A DNA stretch of 64,000 nucleotides. Source: Paucilactobacillus oligofermentans DSM 15707 = LMG 22743. Its GTDB lineage: Bacteria > Bacillota > Bacilli > Lactobacillales > Lactobacillaceae. The notes below the pieces were generated by a model. It ran no database searches and had not been told where the DNA came from. It worked only from the letters and a program-made list of their open reading frames with translations. The DNA lies in NCBI RefSeq assembly GCF_001434315.1, contig NZ_AZFE01000032.1, positions 124,561 to 188,560 of the forward strand, given 5' to 3'. Both the position numbers and the translations under genes were made by a program. This document shows, piece by piece, positions 1-8,129 of this stretch (position 1 is its first letter; each line of letters opens with the position of its first letter).

Positions 1-1
1 A

Positions 2-274
2 ATATTAACTGGGGTCTTAGGACCGTTTACGGATAAAATGGTAGCAGGAATTACGGTTAATGAAGACCGGATGAAATCCTTAATTGATAACTCTTTGATG
101 ACGGTAACTTCACTATCACCAAAAATTGGTTATCATAAAGCCGCTGAAATTGCTCAACTAGCACATGAAGATGGCACTAACTTAAAAACGGCTGCATTAA
201 AATTAGGTTATATAATGGCAGACGAATTTGACCAGTTAATTGATCCATTAAAAATGACAAATAATAATCGTTAA
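2..274 (+). CDS. fumC: Class II fumarate hydratase, C-terminal fragment (5' end outside window)
   Basis: The reading frame is open from the first bases and ends at a TAA. Its last 90 residues match the C-terminal region of the complete fumarase at 50.6-52.0 kb almost motif for motif (DNSLMTVT, IGYH, AEIAQLA, PLKMTNNN). Class II fumarases interconvert malate and fumarate in the cytoplasm. The gene ends cleanly at a terminator, so this is a complete 3' end cut by the window edge and not a broken gene. The organism therefore carries two diverged fumC copies. Neighbours upstream are not visible. Confidence 0.9.
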   Translation: MLTGVLGPFTDKMVAGITVNEDRMKSLIDNSLMTVTSLSPKIGYHKAAEIAQLAHEDGTNLKTAALKLGYIMADEFDQLIDPLKMTNNNR

Positions 275-281
275 GTTTAGA

Positions 282-312
282 AATGAGATGTGAAATTACA
301 TCTCATTTTTTT
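282..312 (+). terminator. Intrinsic terminator of fumC copy 1
   Basis: A 10 bp stem (AATGAGATGT / ACATCTCATT) with a 6 nt loop is followed by a T run, 8 bases after the fumarase stop codon. Confidence 0.9.
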
Positions 313-416
313 ATTGCAGTAAATTAACCACTTATAACGTCAATTTTGCGAGTTATATCAATTTAGACTAATTGCATTATATTTTTTGATATTCTAAAAA
401 AATAGGAGGACGAATA
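313..416 (+). promoter_or_regulatory. AT-rich promoter region of the ABC/LytTR operon with an inverted repeat
   Basis: About 100 bases lie between the fumC terminator and the ABC gene. They contain TATAAC (333-338) and GTTATA (352-357), a 6 bp inverted repeat with a 13 bp spacer, which could be an operator. No convincing -35/-10 pair could be fixed. An AGGAGG ribosome site precedes the ABC gene start. I searched for the tandem sites usually bound by LytTR domains and found no good match. Confidence 0.3.
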
Positions 417-1301
417 ATGCATTTTTTTGAGGCAATACACTTAACAAAAAAGTTTAATGATAAAGAGATAGTTAAAAATGTTAATTTACATGTTGAAAAA
501 GGTCAGTTTATTGCTTTTTTAGGGCCGAATGGTGCGGGTAAGTCTACGACTGTTGAAATGTTAATTGGACTATTAACTCCAACTATTGGTGAAATTAGCT
601 TGGAAGGAATTAAAGTTAATAGTGAGAAATTTAGAAATAAAATAGGTGTGGTATTTCAGGATAGTTTACTAGATCGAGATTTAACAGTAATGGAAAACTT
701 AAAGACACGAGCAAATTTATATCAGAATTTTGATTCAGAATATTTTAACCAAATAATCATAAAATTGGAATTAGAAGCTATTTTAAAACAACAATATGGC
801 GTTTTGTCTGGTGGGCAAAGGCGACGAGTTGATATTGCACGGGCACTAATTCATCAACCAGAATTGTTGTTTTTAGATGAGCCATCGACGGGATTAGATA
901 TTCAAACCAGAAATAAAATTTGGCAAGTGTTAAATGAGATTAGAAAAACTAAACAATTAACAATTATTTTAACAACTCATTATTTGGAAGAAGTTGAGTA
1001 TGCTGACTATGTGTATGTACTTGATCATGGTGAAATTATTGCTGAAAATACATTGGATAATTTAAAAAAAGAATATGCACATGACCAATTGATAATTCAT
1101 TTTAAAGGTAGTAGTAAATTCTGTGATTTGATAGAAAGAAATAATCAACAAATTGGTCAAGATTTGAAATTAATAACGAATTCAAATATTGAAGCAATCA
1201 ATATATTGGATGATTTGAAAAATGAAATCAGTTCTTTTGAGATGCGGCCTGGAAGTGTTAATGATATTTTCTTAGAATTAACGGGAAAGGAAATTAGATA
1301 A
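417..1301 (+). CDS. ABC transporter ATP-binding protein
   Basis: This 294-residue protein has the full ABC ATPase set: Walker A GPNGAGKST (about 36-44), Q-loop VVFQDS, signature LSGGQRRR (about 130-137), Walker B LLFLDEPS (about 151-158) and switch His in TTHYLEE. It would energise the membrane partner encoded next, whose ATG overlaps this stop codon (TAATG). The C-terminal 80 residues are of the DrrA/NatA type. The pair resembles multidrug, bacteriocin or lantibiotic exporters, but the substrate cannot be read from sequence. The start is supported by AGGAGG about 8 bases upstream. The downstream LytTR and DUF3021 genes suggest a regulated self-protection or signalling exporter. Confidence 0.9.
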   Translation: MHFFEAIHLTKKFNDKEIVKNVNLHVEKGQFIAFLGPNGAGKSTTVEMLIGLLTPTIGEISLEGIKVNSEKFRNKIGVVFQDSLLDRDLTVMENLKTRANLYQNFDSEYFNQIIIKLELEAILKQQYGVLSGGQRRRVDIARALIHQPELLFLDEPSTGLDIQTRNKIWQVLNEIRKTKQLTIILTTHYLEEVEYADYVYVLDHGEIIAENTLDNLKKEYAHDQLIIHFKGSSKFCDLIERNNQQIGQDLKLITNSNIEAINILDDLKNEISSFEMRPGSVNDIFLELTGKEIR

Positions 1302-2170
1302 TGGTAGGGTTAATAAAACGAAATTTACGATTACAGTTTAATAGTTTTGGTGGAGTTTCACTCTCTTTGATGGGAGCAATCATTTCATTTGTTTTGTATT
1401 TAGTTTTTTTAAGACAAAGTATTGCTAGTGGTTTGAGTAGAGTTCCTGATTTAAAACAAATTTTAGATCCCTGGTTAATGGGTGGAACATTAACAATTAC
1501 GGCAATCACAACGACTGCAAATAGCTTGGGGCAAATGGTTAAGGATCGTGATAATGGAGCTTTACGTGATTTATTATTAACAAGGCCGTCTTATTATCAT
1601 ATCCAAGGGGCTTATGTACTAAGTACCATATTAATTGGAATTGTTATGCAAGGATTAGTGATGACATTTATGTCGTTGTATTTTAGTTTGATGGATGCAA
1701 TGACTTTTCGTTTGGATTGGGTATTACCAATTTTAATCGTGATGATTTTAAGCAGTGTGGTTTGGACAACGGTTAATATGTTATTACTATCGTTTATTAA
1801 TAATGTTGATTCATTAAGCAAATTCAATTCGATTATTGGAACTGCAGCTGGATTTTTTGCTTGTGTTTATATGCCAATTGGCTTGATTCCAACATCAGCC
1901 CAATGGTTAATTGAATTCACTCCGGCACCTTATAATGCTGCTTTATTTCGCCAAATATTACTCAAAGATCCATTAAATAATTCATTTAAAAATGCTACAC
2001 CAGCTGTTTTAAATGATTTTAAAGAGTCAATGGGGATTGGAATAAATATTAATGGATTGACGACGGTTTATTCAAATATACTATTACTAGTTGGCTTTAC
2101 TATGATTACAATCATTGCTATTCTAATTGTGACAAATATATTAAAACGTGGTGTTTTAAAACGACATTAA
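1301..2170 (+). CDS. ABC-2 type transporter permease
   Basis: This 289-residue membrane protein has about six hydrophobic segments, including one close to the N terminus (SLSLMGAIISFVLYLVFL) and one at the C terminus (ILLLVGFTMITIIAILIV). This is the usual build of an ABC-2 permease paired with a DrrA-like ATPase. Its start overlaps the stop of the ATPase gene by one base, implying translational coupling and a 1:1 complex in the cytoplasmic membrane. A conserved-looking LLLTRP stretch follows the second segment. Substrate is unknown. The LytTR regulator begins 22 bases downstream. Confidence 0.88.
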   Translation: MVGLIKRNLRLQFNSFGGVSLSLMGAIISFVLYLVFLRQSIASGLSRVPDLKQILDPWLMGGTLTITAITTTANSLGQMVKDRDNGALRDLLLTRPSYYHIQGAYVLSTILIGIVMQGLVMTFMSLYFSLMDAMTFRLDWVLPILIVMILSSVVWTTVNMLLLSFINNVDSLSKFNSIIGTAAGFFACVYMPIGLIPTSAQWLIEFTPAPYNAALFRQILLKDPLNNSFKNATPAVLNDFKESMGIGININGLTTVYSNILLLVGFTMITIIAILIVTNILKRGVLKRH

Positions 2171-2192
2171 TAAGTAAAGGAAGAGAATAATT

Positions 2193-2645
2193 GTGAAGGT
2201 TAACTTTCATCAAGATAAATCGTTACTCGATAATGAGATGGTTGTCGAAGTATCAGCAAATCAACTTAGTCAACCTGTTATTGATTTGATAAAAACATTA
2301 AGTAATGATAATTATTCTTCAAAAGTATTGCCAATTACTATTGATGATAAAACTAAAATGATTCAATTTAAGGATATTATCGCAATTGAGGTGCTTAAAA
2401 CTGATTTGACTATTGTTACGAATAGTCAAATTTTTGAAGTTAAGGGACAGTTGAAAAATATGCTTAGTAAATTACCAATTGAGTCTTTTGCACAAGTATC
2501 GAAAAGTGCCATTATTAATTTAGATCATTTGCAAAGCATAGAAGCAGGGTTTTCAGGTAATATGGTTGCAATTTTAAGTCATCAAGTAAAGATGGGAATT
2601 AGTCGCAAGTATTTATCAGATTTAAAATTAAAATTAAGGATGTGA
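2193..2645 (+). CDS. LytTR-family DNA-binding regulator
   Basis: This 150-residue protein starts at GTG after a GGAAGAG ribosome site. Residues from about 50 onward have the LytTR pattern: KTKMIQFKDIIAIEVLK, a central beta-rich part, FAQVSKSAIINLDHLQSI and a C-terminal GISRKYLSDLKLKL. There is no receiver domain, so it is the stand-alone form found in LytTR regulatory pairs, in which a small membrane protein controls the regulator. The next gene, a DUF3021 membrane protein, overlaps it by four bases (GTGA) and fits that partner role. Likely targets are this ABC operon itself, which is inference. Confidence 0.85.
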   Translation: MKVNFHQDKSLLDNEMVVEVSANQLSQPVIDLIKTLSNDNYSSKVLPITIDDKTKMIQFKDIIAIEVLKTDLTIVTNSQIFEVKGQLKNMLSKLPIESFAQVSKSAIINLDHLQSIEAGFSGNMVAILSHQVKMGISRKYLSDLKLKLRM

Positions 2646-3058
2646 TTCAGATGATGCTTGTAAAAGAATTAATTAAAAAAGCTTTTATTGGAGTACTAAT
2701 TGGTTCAACGACTTTTGTCTTTGTATTGTTGGTTGGCTGGTCGAAGGTCGAAATTGATTCAGCTGGCCTTGAGATTATTTTAATAATGAGTGCTGTTATT
2801 GGCCTTATTTCTAAAGTATTAGATATGGAGCTTGGAACTTATTTATTACGAAGATTACTCCATTTTGTTTTAACTACAATAACATGTATGCTTGCTTATT
2901 GGGCCTATCCAGTTGCCTTTTTAACGAGTTGGCAACAAGGAATTTTTGGATATCTAGTTATATATTTATTAATTTTGCTGGGATTCAGAGTTTGGGTCTT
3001 TTTAGATTTAAATTCAATTAATAAACAAGTAAAAAGGCGAAAGCAAGCTAAAAAATAG
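2642..3058 (+). CDS. DUF3021-type integral membrane protein, putative partner of the LytTR regulator
   Basis: This 138-residue protein has four hydrophobic segments (about residues 12-32, 40-58, 70-90 and 100-120) and a basic C-terminal tail ending KQVKRRKQAKK. It overlaps the LytTR gene at GTGA, so it is translationally coupled; an internal ATG at 2651 is a possible alternative start. Small four-helix proteins of this family are commonly encoded next to LytTR regulators. By analogy with known LytTR/membrane-inhibitor pairs of streptococci it may hold the regulator inactive until a membrane signal arrives. That function is inference. Confidence 0.75.
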   Translation: MIQMMLVKELIKKAFIGVLIGSTTFVFVLLVGWSKVEIDSAGLEIILIMSAVIGLISKVLDMELGTYLLRRLLHFVLTTITCMLAYWAYPVAFLTSWQQGIFGYLVIYLLILLGFRVWVFLDLNSINKQVKRRKQAKK

Positions 3059-3115
3059 TTACTGGCTGTTTTTCTTTTAGTTAAACATGCTAAAATATCA
3101 TTGAGGTGGCTAATT

Positions 3116-3547
3116 ATGAATGACGATCAAATGACATTTGAGACCACAAATTTATTAACTAACCAAACGCGGCCAATTATTTTAGTAGCAACAACCATTG
3201 AACGCGTTGTTGATGAAGGATATGCGTTAGTAATTTATCCTAAAGATAACGGTGAATTTACTTTATGGCCAGAGCCAATGTATTTATTTGATGAACCAAG
3301 ACTGGCAAAAAAAATCGCAGAATATAACTATGTAAAACAATTAATGTTAGAAAATGAAACTAAACGTGTTAGAAATAATCTGACTAACACTGAACTAAGT
3401 CACCTAGATTTTGAATGGCTCGGATATTATCAGACTTGTGCTAATGATGAATTAACGATTAATCAGTGGACAATTACGTCAGAAACTAAGCAACAATTAA
3501 AAAAAACATTTAAGAACTGGCAAATAAATATTGAACAACTAAAGTAG
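3116..3547 (+). CDS. Hypothetical protein, 143 residues
   Basis: I do not recognise this family. The ATG at 3116 is preferred over an upstream in-frame codon because GAGGTGG lies just before it (3103-3109). The protein is soluble, mixed alpha/beta and slightly acidic, with the readable segments ALVIYPKDNGEFTLWPEP and LDFEWLGYYQTC. It sits alone between the LytTR operon and mvaS, separated from mvaS by 59 bases. No motif suggests a catalytic function. Confidence 0.7.
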   Translation: MNDDQMTFETTNLLTNQTRPIILVATTIERVVDEGYALVIYPKDNGEFTLWPEPMYLFDEPRLAKKIAEYNYVKQLMLENETKRVRNNLTNTELSHLDFEWLGYYQTCANDELTINQWTITSETKQQLKKTFKNWQINIEQLK

Positions 3548-3606
3548 CGCAGTGTGTCGGTTGTGATAAAATTAAACAATTGAATTAATCAAAGGAGCGA
3601 CCATTA

Positions 3607-4770
3607 ATGAAAATTGGAATTGATAAAATTGGCTTTAATACATCATCATATTATTTGGATTTAACCGATTTAGCGAATGCTCGCGGTGTAGATCCAAATA
3701 AGTATTTAATAGGTATTGGTCAAGAAAAGCAGGCGGTTGTTTTACCTACACAAGATATTGTAACGATGGGGACGATGGCTGCTGACCAGATGTTAACTGA
3801 TGCAGATCGTCAAACAATTACCACTGTAATTGTTGCTACGGAATCAGGGATTGATAATTCTAAAGCGTCAGCAATTTATGTTAAAACGTTGTTAGGACTT
3901 GGAGATTTTGTCCGGACGATTGAATTTAAAGAGGCTTGTTATGCTGGAACAGCTGCTATTCAAGCTGCTAAAGGACTAGTTAGCGCTAATCCAGAAGAAC
4001 ATGTATTAGTGATTGCGGCAGATATTGCACGATATGGATTGAATACACCAGGTGAAGTAACCCAAGGTGGTGGGGCAGTTGCTATGTTAGTAACAGCTAA
4101 TCCACGTATTTTATCGATTGAAGGTCCAAGTGTTCCAATTACACGGGATGTAATGGATTTTTGGCGTCCGTTAGGAAAAACAGAAGCAATTGTTGATGGA
4201 AAATATTCGACAAACGTATATATTGAGATGTTTTTAGAAGCTTTTAAACGATATCAAGAATTAACTGATGACGATTTGACTGACTTTACTGCATTGGCCT
4301 TTCATTTACCATTTACTAAAATGGGAAAGAAAGCATTGGAAGCCTTGCTAGGCGATGAGGATAGTTTAATTGCGGAAAAATTAAGAGCACAATTAACTGC
4401 TAGTCAGATTTTAAATCGTAAAGTCGGTAATCTGTATACTGGCTCACTGTACCTAAGTTTAATTTCATTATTAATAAATGGTGAGTTAGCTGCTGGTGAA
4501 AAAATTGGCCTATTTAGTTATGGGTCAGGTGCAGAAGGTGAATTTTATACAGTCACGCTACAAGCAGGATTTGAAACGGCGTTTGATAAAGATTTAATAG
4601 AATCTAATCTTGAAACTAGAACTAAAATTAGTGTTGCTGAATATGAAGCAATTTTTAATAGTCAGCTTGGAATGAATAGTGAAGATATTGAACTTAATTT
4701 GGATAACGATATAAGTAAATTTAGACTAACAGGAATTCAAAATCAAAAACGAATTTATACAAAAAAATAA
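3607..4770 (+). CDS. mvaS: Hydroxymethylglutaryl-CoA synthase
   Basis: This enzyme condenses acetyl-CoA with acetoacetyl-CoA to form HMG-CoA, the first committed step of the mevalonate route to isopentenyl diphosphate used by lactobacilli. The 387-residue length is typical. The N terminus MKIGIDKIGFNTSSYYLDL is characteristic, the nucleophilic Cys lies in FKEACYAGTAAI (about residue 111), and the later FSYGSGAEGEFY stretch is a family hallmark. Translation starts at ATG after AAAGGAG. It is monocistronic, converging on lexA through a shared hairpin. The isoprenoid product feeds UppS, encoded at 12.6 kb. Confidence 0.96.
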   Translation: MKIGIDKIGFNTSSYYLDLTDLANARGVDPNKYLIGIGQEKQAVVLPTQDIVTMGTMAADQMLTDADRQTITTVIVATESGIDNSKASAIYVKTLLGLGDFVRTIEFKEACYAGTAAIQAAKGLVSANPEEHVLVIAADIARYGLNTPGEVTQGGGAVAMLVTANPRILSIEGPSVPITRDVMDFWRPLGKTEAIVDGKYSTNVYIEMFLEAFKRYQELTDDDLTDFTALAFHLPFTKMGKKALEALLGDEDSLIAEKLRAQLTASQILNRKVGNLYTGSLYLSLISLLINGELAAGEKIGLFSYGSGAEGEFYTVTLQAGFETAFDKDLIESNLETRTKISVAEYEAIFNSQLGMNSEDIELNLDNDISKFRLTGIQNQKRIYTKK

Positions 4771-4806
4771 ATTTGTTATATACAATTAATATAATTTGTA
4801 GCATAC

Positions 4807-4839
4807 AAAAAGACCACACAATCATAATGTGGTCTTTTT
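4807..4839. terminator. Bidirectional terminator between mvaS and lexA
   Basis: A 12 bp stem (AAAAAGACCACA / TGTGGTCTTTTT) has A-rich and T-rich flanks on both sides, so it can stop transcription from either convergent gene. Confidence 0.9.
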
Positions 4840-4843
4840 GGTT

Positions 4844-5485
4844 TTAATAAATATCATCTCGAAACAATCCAACAACTTGTCCAAGAATGGAAACATTGGT
4901 TAAAATAATTGGTGCCATAGTGTCATTTTCTGGTTGCAGACGAAAATGATCTGACTCTTTAAAGAATCGTTTACAAGTCGCCTCATTATCATCATTCATG
5001 GCAATTACAATATCGCCATTTTTTGCACTAGGTGTTTTACGGACGATAACTTTATCACCACTAAGAATACCGGCGTTAATCATACTTTCACCACGAATAG
5101 TTAGCATAAATAAATCTTCGTTATTATTAATGGTTGGTGGAACTGGAAAATAATCGGTCGCTTCTTCGACCGCTAAAATAGGAGCACCGGCAGTGACAAC
5201 GCCTAACATTGGAATTTTTGCTTCAAACGTTGGTTCAGTAACGGTACTAACACCGATTAGTGACAAACCTTCAGGTGTAATTTCAATTGCACGTGGTTTT
5301 GAGGGATCCTTTTGAAGGTATCCTTTTTTGATTAGTCGGTTAATATGCCCATGAACGGTAGAAGTTGAAGAAAGATTGACAGCTTCTCCAATTTCACGAA
5401 CAGTGGGTGGATACCCATGATTTTCAACACGATCATGAATAAAATTTAGTACTGCTAATTGTTTTGTTTCTCCAGATTTTGACAT
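4844..5485 (-). CDS. lexA: LexA SOS repressor (S24 peptidase)
   Basis: This 213-residue protein represses DNA-damage genes and self-cleaves when RecA filaments form. The N-terminal winged helix ([18 protein letters not shown], residues about 23-40) reads the operator. The cleavage site is Ala99-Gly100 in VVTAGAP, and the catalytic dyad is Ser134 (GESM) and Lys172 (ATCKRFF). All key residues are present. An SOS box lies about 60 bases upstream, in the gap shared with the divergent ynzC-like gene, indicating autoregulation. The lexA/ynzC/yneF neighbourhood is conserved with Bacillus, but the division inhibitor gene yneA is not seen here. Confidence 0.97.
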   Translation of the reverse strand: MSKSGETKQLAVLNFIHDRVENHGYPPTVREIGEAVNLSSTSTVHGHINRLIKKGYLQKDPSKPRAIEITPEGLSLIGVSTVTEPTFEAKIPMLGVVTAGAPILAVEEATDYFPVPPTINNNEDLFMLTIRGESMINAGILSGDKVIVRKTPSAKNGDIVIAMNDDNEATCKRFFKESDHFRLQPENDTMAPIILTNVSILGQVVGLFRDDIY

Positions 5486-5542
5486 GATGACACTCCCGTT
5501 TTTTTATCTATAGTTAAGATTACCATAGTCTAGCACGTTAAT

Positions 5543-5556
5543 CAAACACTTGTTCG
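5543..5556. promoter_or_regulatory. LexA operator (SOS box)
   Basis: On the minus strand the site reads CGAACAAGTGTTTG, matching the Firmicutes consensus CGAACRNRYGTTYC in 13 of 14 positions. It sits between lexA and the divergent DUF896 gene, so it may control both. Confidence 0.88.
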
Positions 5557-5643
5557 TGTATTCTGTAATCAATGATTAAGCTTGAAGAATGGCAACAAAT
5601 TGAGTATTATTAAACAGATAAAAGTAAATCAACGAGGTGCATA

Positions 5644-5895
5644 ATGGCAACGGATGAAGAACGTAAATTATTAACTGCTAGAATTAATCAATTGGCTAAA
5701 AAAGCTAAAGAAGATGGATTAACTAATGAAGAAAATGAAGAACGTCAAAAATTAAGAAAAGAATTTTTGACTAATTTTAGAGAATCATTTCGGAGTCAAG
5801 TTGAAATGATGCAAGTGTTCGATAAATCTGGAAAAGAAGTTACACCAGAAAAAGTTAAAGGAATTCAAAGAGATAAAGGGTTACGTGATGATTAA
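5644..5895 (+). CDS. DUF896 (YnzC-like) small protein
   Basis: This 83-residue, highly charged helical protein has the DUF896 pattern: ARINQLAKKAKEDGLTNEEN followed by ERQKLRKEFLTNFRESFRSQ. Bacillus ynzC lies next to lexA in the same way and belongs to the SOS operon. Here it is transcribed divergently from lexA with the LexA box about 90 bases upstream, so damage induction is likely. The molecular role of the family is not established. The start is supported by GAGGTGC before the ATG. Confidence 0.85.
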   Translation: MATDEERKLLTARINQLAKKAKEDGLTNEENEERQKLRKEFLTNFRESFRSQVEMMQVFDKSGKEVTPEKVKGIQRDKGLRDD

Positions 5896-5982
5896 TTAAT
5901 TAGGTTAAATCTAAAATTTTTCTTTCAATCGTAGTCAATATTGAGTATCATTAGTTATTGAACTAGAAAAGGGGGATTCAAT

Positions 5983-6210
5983 ATGTCAACTGGCATTTGG
6001 ATTTTATTGATTGTAGTAGCTTTAGTTATTGGTTTGGTTGGCGGATTCTTTGGTGCCCGTAAGTATATGGAAACTTATCTTAAGAATAATCCACCAATTA
6101 ATGAAGAAATGCTTAGCACAATGATGTTACAAATGGGCCAAAAGCCTTCTGCTAAGAAACTTCACCAAATGATGCAAGCAATGCAACAACAATCAAAGAA
6201 TAGTAAATAA
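5983..6210 (+). CDS. YneF-family (UPF0154) membrane-anchored small protein
   Basis: This 75-residue protein has one N-terminal transmembrane segment ([20 protein letters not shown]) followed by the conserved tail [19 protein letters not shown] and a Met/Gln-rich C terminus. This matches YneF, which in Bacillus also lies near lexA. AAAGGGGG precedes the ATG. It follows the DUF896 gene by about 90 bases and ends at a strong terminator. Function is unknown. Confidence 0.85.
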   Translation: MSTGIWILLIVVALVIGLVGGFFGARKYMETYLKNNPPINEEMLSTMMLQMGQKPSAKKLHQMMQAMQQQSKNSK

Positions 6211-6224
6211 TAATTCTTTAAAAT

Positions 6225-6262
6225 AAAAGGATAATCATCATAACTGATGATTATCCTTTTTT
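6225..6262. terminator. Terminator between yneF-like gene and plsC
   Basis: A 16 bp stem (AAAAGGATAATCATCA and its complement) with a TAAC loop and a T tail serves the plus-strand gene. The A-rich left side could also stop the convergent plsC transcript. Confidence 0.9.
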
Positions 6263-6265
6263 GTA

Positions 6266-6898
6266 TTATTTGCTTTCTTTTTTTACTGGTAAAACATAGT
6301 GGAAATTTGGATCGATTTGCTGGTCTAAGTCATTAAATGATTGTTGTAAGCGAGCTTCATATTCGGCTTGATTATCATCATCTAATTTAATTTTCTTATC
6401 AACCATGATTGGCTTTCCAAAAGCAACGGTCGTTTTCTTACGAGTTAAAAGGCCTTTGAATGTCATTGGCCCTTGATATACGGCTGGAATTAATGGAACA
6501 CCAGATAATTTGGCAATCACCAATGCACCACCTTTCATCTGCTCCGAGTAACGAGTTCCACTTGGAAAAATAATGGTTGAAAGATCAGTCTTTTTCAAAT
6601 AATTAACAGGCGTTTTAATAACGGATGGCCCTGGATTAATGCGATCAACTGGGTAAGCAAACATATGGTCTAAGACAAACTTATAAAATTTATTCTCAAA
6701 TAATTCTTGTTTAGCCATGAAGCTGAACTTTTTAGGTGAACCAGCAAGGGCAAAATAAACTGGGTCAAACCATGTACGATGTGGTCCAACTAAGATATAA
6801 TTTCCTTCAGGTAAATTTTCTTTATTTAAGTATGTTGGTTTTCCGTTTAGAATGTACAATAGAATTCTAACTAAACCACGTAAAAATGAATAAAACAT
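6266..6898 (-). CDS. plsC: 1-acyl-sn-glycerol-3-phosphate acyltransferase
   Basis: This enzyme acylates lysophosphatidic acid to phosphatidic acid at the inner face of the membrane. The acyltransferase motif HRTWFD (the HX4D box) occurs near residue 42, followed by FPSGTR, the family's second block. I chose the ATG at 6898, giving 210 residues, because AGGAGAA lies upstream of it and the protein then opens with the hydrophobic MFYSFLRGLVRILLYIL. An upstream ATG would add 21 residues without a ribosome site. The product feeds CdsA (13.4 kb). Confidence 0.88.
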   Translation of the reverse strand: MFYSFLRGLVRILLYILNGKPTYLNKENLPEGNYILVGPHRTWFDPVYFALAGSPKKFSFMAKQELFENKFYKFVLDHMFAYPVDRINPGPSVIKTPVNYLKKTDLSTIIFPSGTRYSEQMKGGALVIAKLSGVPLIPAVYQGPMTFKGLLTRKKTTVAFGKPIMVDKKIKLDDDNQAEYEARLQQSFNDLDQQIDPNFHYVLPVKKESK

Positions 6899-7006
6899 TA
6901 GGTCATTTCTCCTAAAATAGTTTATGTGCTTATTTATCTTCTGCACATGTTTAGTATGCAAGAAAAATATGAGAGTTGCAAGTTACTTTAATATGAGGAA
7001 TTAAGA

Positions 7007-7762
7007 ATGCAAGAACAGAATTTAGTACAAGATAGTGAAAGAATTGATCAGTTATATAGTCAAGATGTTCAAATTATCCAAAGTAATGAAGTGTTTTCAT
7101 TTTCGTTAGATGCTGTTTTATTGGCTAATTTTGTACCAGAAACTAAGAAAACACGTTTAAAAGTTGTTGATATGTGTGCGGGTAATGGGGCGGTGGGCCT
7201 ATTTTTACACGCTAAGATTCCTTCACACTTTATAGAAGTTGAAATTCAACCACGTTTAGCCGATATGGCACAACGCAGTATTAAATTAAATAATTTGGAT
7301 AAACAATATTCGGTATTAAATATGGATATTGCGGATTTATATACAGAAATAAAAAAAGATTCGGTTGATATTGTCCTTTGTAATCCGCCATATTTTACTA
7401 ATTTACCTGACAGTACCAAAAATCCAAATGAATATTTAGCGATTGCTCGGCATGAAATTAAAACTAACCTTGAAGGTGTTGTGTCAGTCATGAGTGGGTT
7501 ACTTAAAACCAATGGTCGTGGATATATGGTACATCGACCAGATCGATTGGCGGATATATTCGCGATGATTAGTAAGTATCGAATGGCACCCAAGCGGATT
7601 CAATTTATTCATCCCAAACCGGGACGAGAAGCTAACATGGTACTAATTGAAGTAATTCGGGATGGACATGCCGGTGGAGTCAGAATAGTTGAACCAATTA
7701 TTGTTTCTGATGAAAATAATGAATATACGCCACAGGTTAAAGAGATGTTATATGGAAAATAA
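7007..7762 (+). CDS. tRNA1(Val) (adenine-N6)-methyltransferase family protein (YabB/TrmN6-like)
   Basis: This 251-residue class I SAM-dependent methyltransferase has the cofactor motif [15 protein letters not shown] (about residues 52-66) and the N6-adenine catalytic motif NPPY (126-129). The family modifies adenine 37 of tRNA-Val in E. coli, and the Bacillus homologue is yabB. Its stop overlaps the next gene, a GIY-YIG protein, exactly as in Bacillus yabB-yazA. Likely target is tRNA or another RNA. The precise substrate here is inference. Confidence 0.85.
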   Translation: MQEQNLVQDSERIDQLYSQDVQIIQSNEVFSFSLDAVLLANFVPETKKTRLKVVDMCAGNGAVGLFLHAKIPSHFIEVEIQPRLADMAQRSIKLNNLDKQYSVLNMDIADLYTEIKKDSVDIVLCNPPYFTNLPDSTKNPNEYLAIARHEIKTNLEGVVSVMSGLLKTNGRGYMVHRPDRLADIFAMISKYRMAPKRIQFIHPKPGREANMVLIEVIRDGHAGGVRIVEPIIVSDENNEYTPQVKEMLYGK

Positions 7763-8039
7763 AGCATATTACTTTTATGTATTGTATTGTGCGGATAATA
7801 CGTTCTATGGTGGTTATTCTAATGATGTGATTAAACGATTTGAAACCCACCAATCACGACAAGGGGCTAAGTATACGAAGGTTAAAAGTCGTCATCCGCT
7901 ACATTTAATCTATTCAGAAAGATTTGAGTCTAAATCCACAGCTATGCAAGCCGAATATCAATTTAAGCATCAATCACGACAATTAAAAGAAAAGTTTTTA
8001 GCTGCACATAAAATTAATTGGCAAAAATATCTGTCATAA
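7752..8039 (+). CDS. GIY-YIG domain protein (YazA/UPF0213 family)
   Basis: The ATG at 7752 gives 95 residues and overlaps the methyltransferase stop by 11 bases; GAGATG upstream can serve as ribosome site. The GIY-YIG core is seen as YYFYVLYC and FYGGYSND, followed by VIKRFETHQ and the later [16 protein letters not shown]. These small proteins have the single-domain nuclease fold of the YhbQ/YazA group, whose cellular role is poorly defined. The pairing with a YabB-like methyltransferase is conserved across Firmicutes. Confidence 0.88.
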   Translation: MENKAYYFYVLYCADNTFYGGYSNDVIKRFETHQSRQGAKYTKVKSRHPLHLIYSERFESKSTAMQAEYQFKHQSRQLKEKFLAAHKINWQKYLS

Positions 8040-8052
8040 TAAGGGCTTTTGT

Positions 8053-8081
8053 TTTAGCCGAACACCTAGTTTTGATATAAT
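8053..8081 (+). promoter_or_regulatory. Promoter of the D-lactate dehydrogenase gene
   Basis: TTTAGC and a perfect TATAAT are separated by 17 bases, with the gene start 48 bases downstream. Confidence 0.6.
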
Positions 8082-8129
8082 TAGAATAGTTGCAAATATA
8101 AATATACTTATATGGAGGTCAATTGACAG

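Noticed and set aside
310-416. LytTR binding sites upstream of the ABC operon
   Set aside because: I compared the region with the tandem LytTR consensus and found no pair with acceptable matches; only an inverted repeat is reported.
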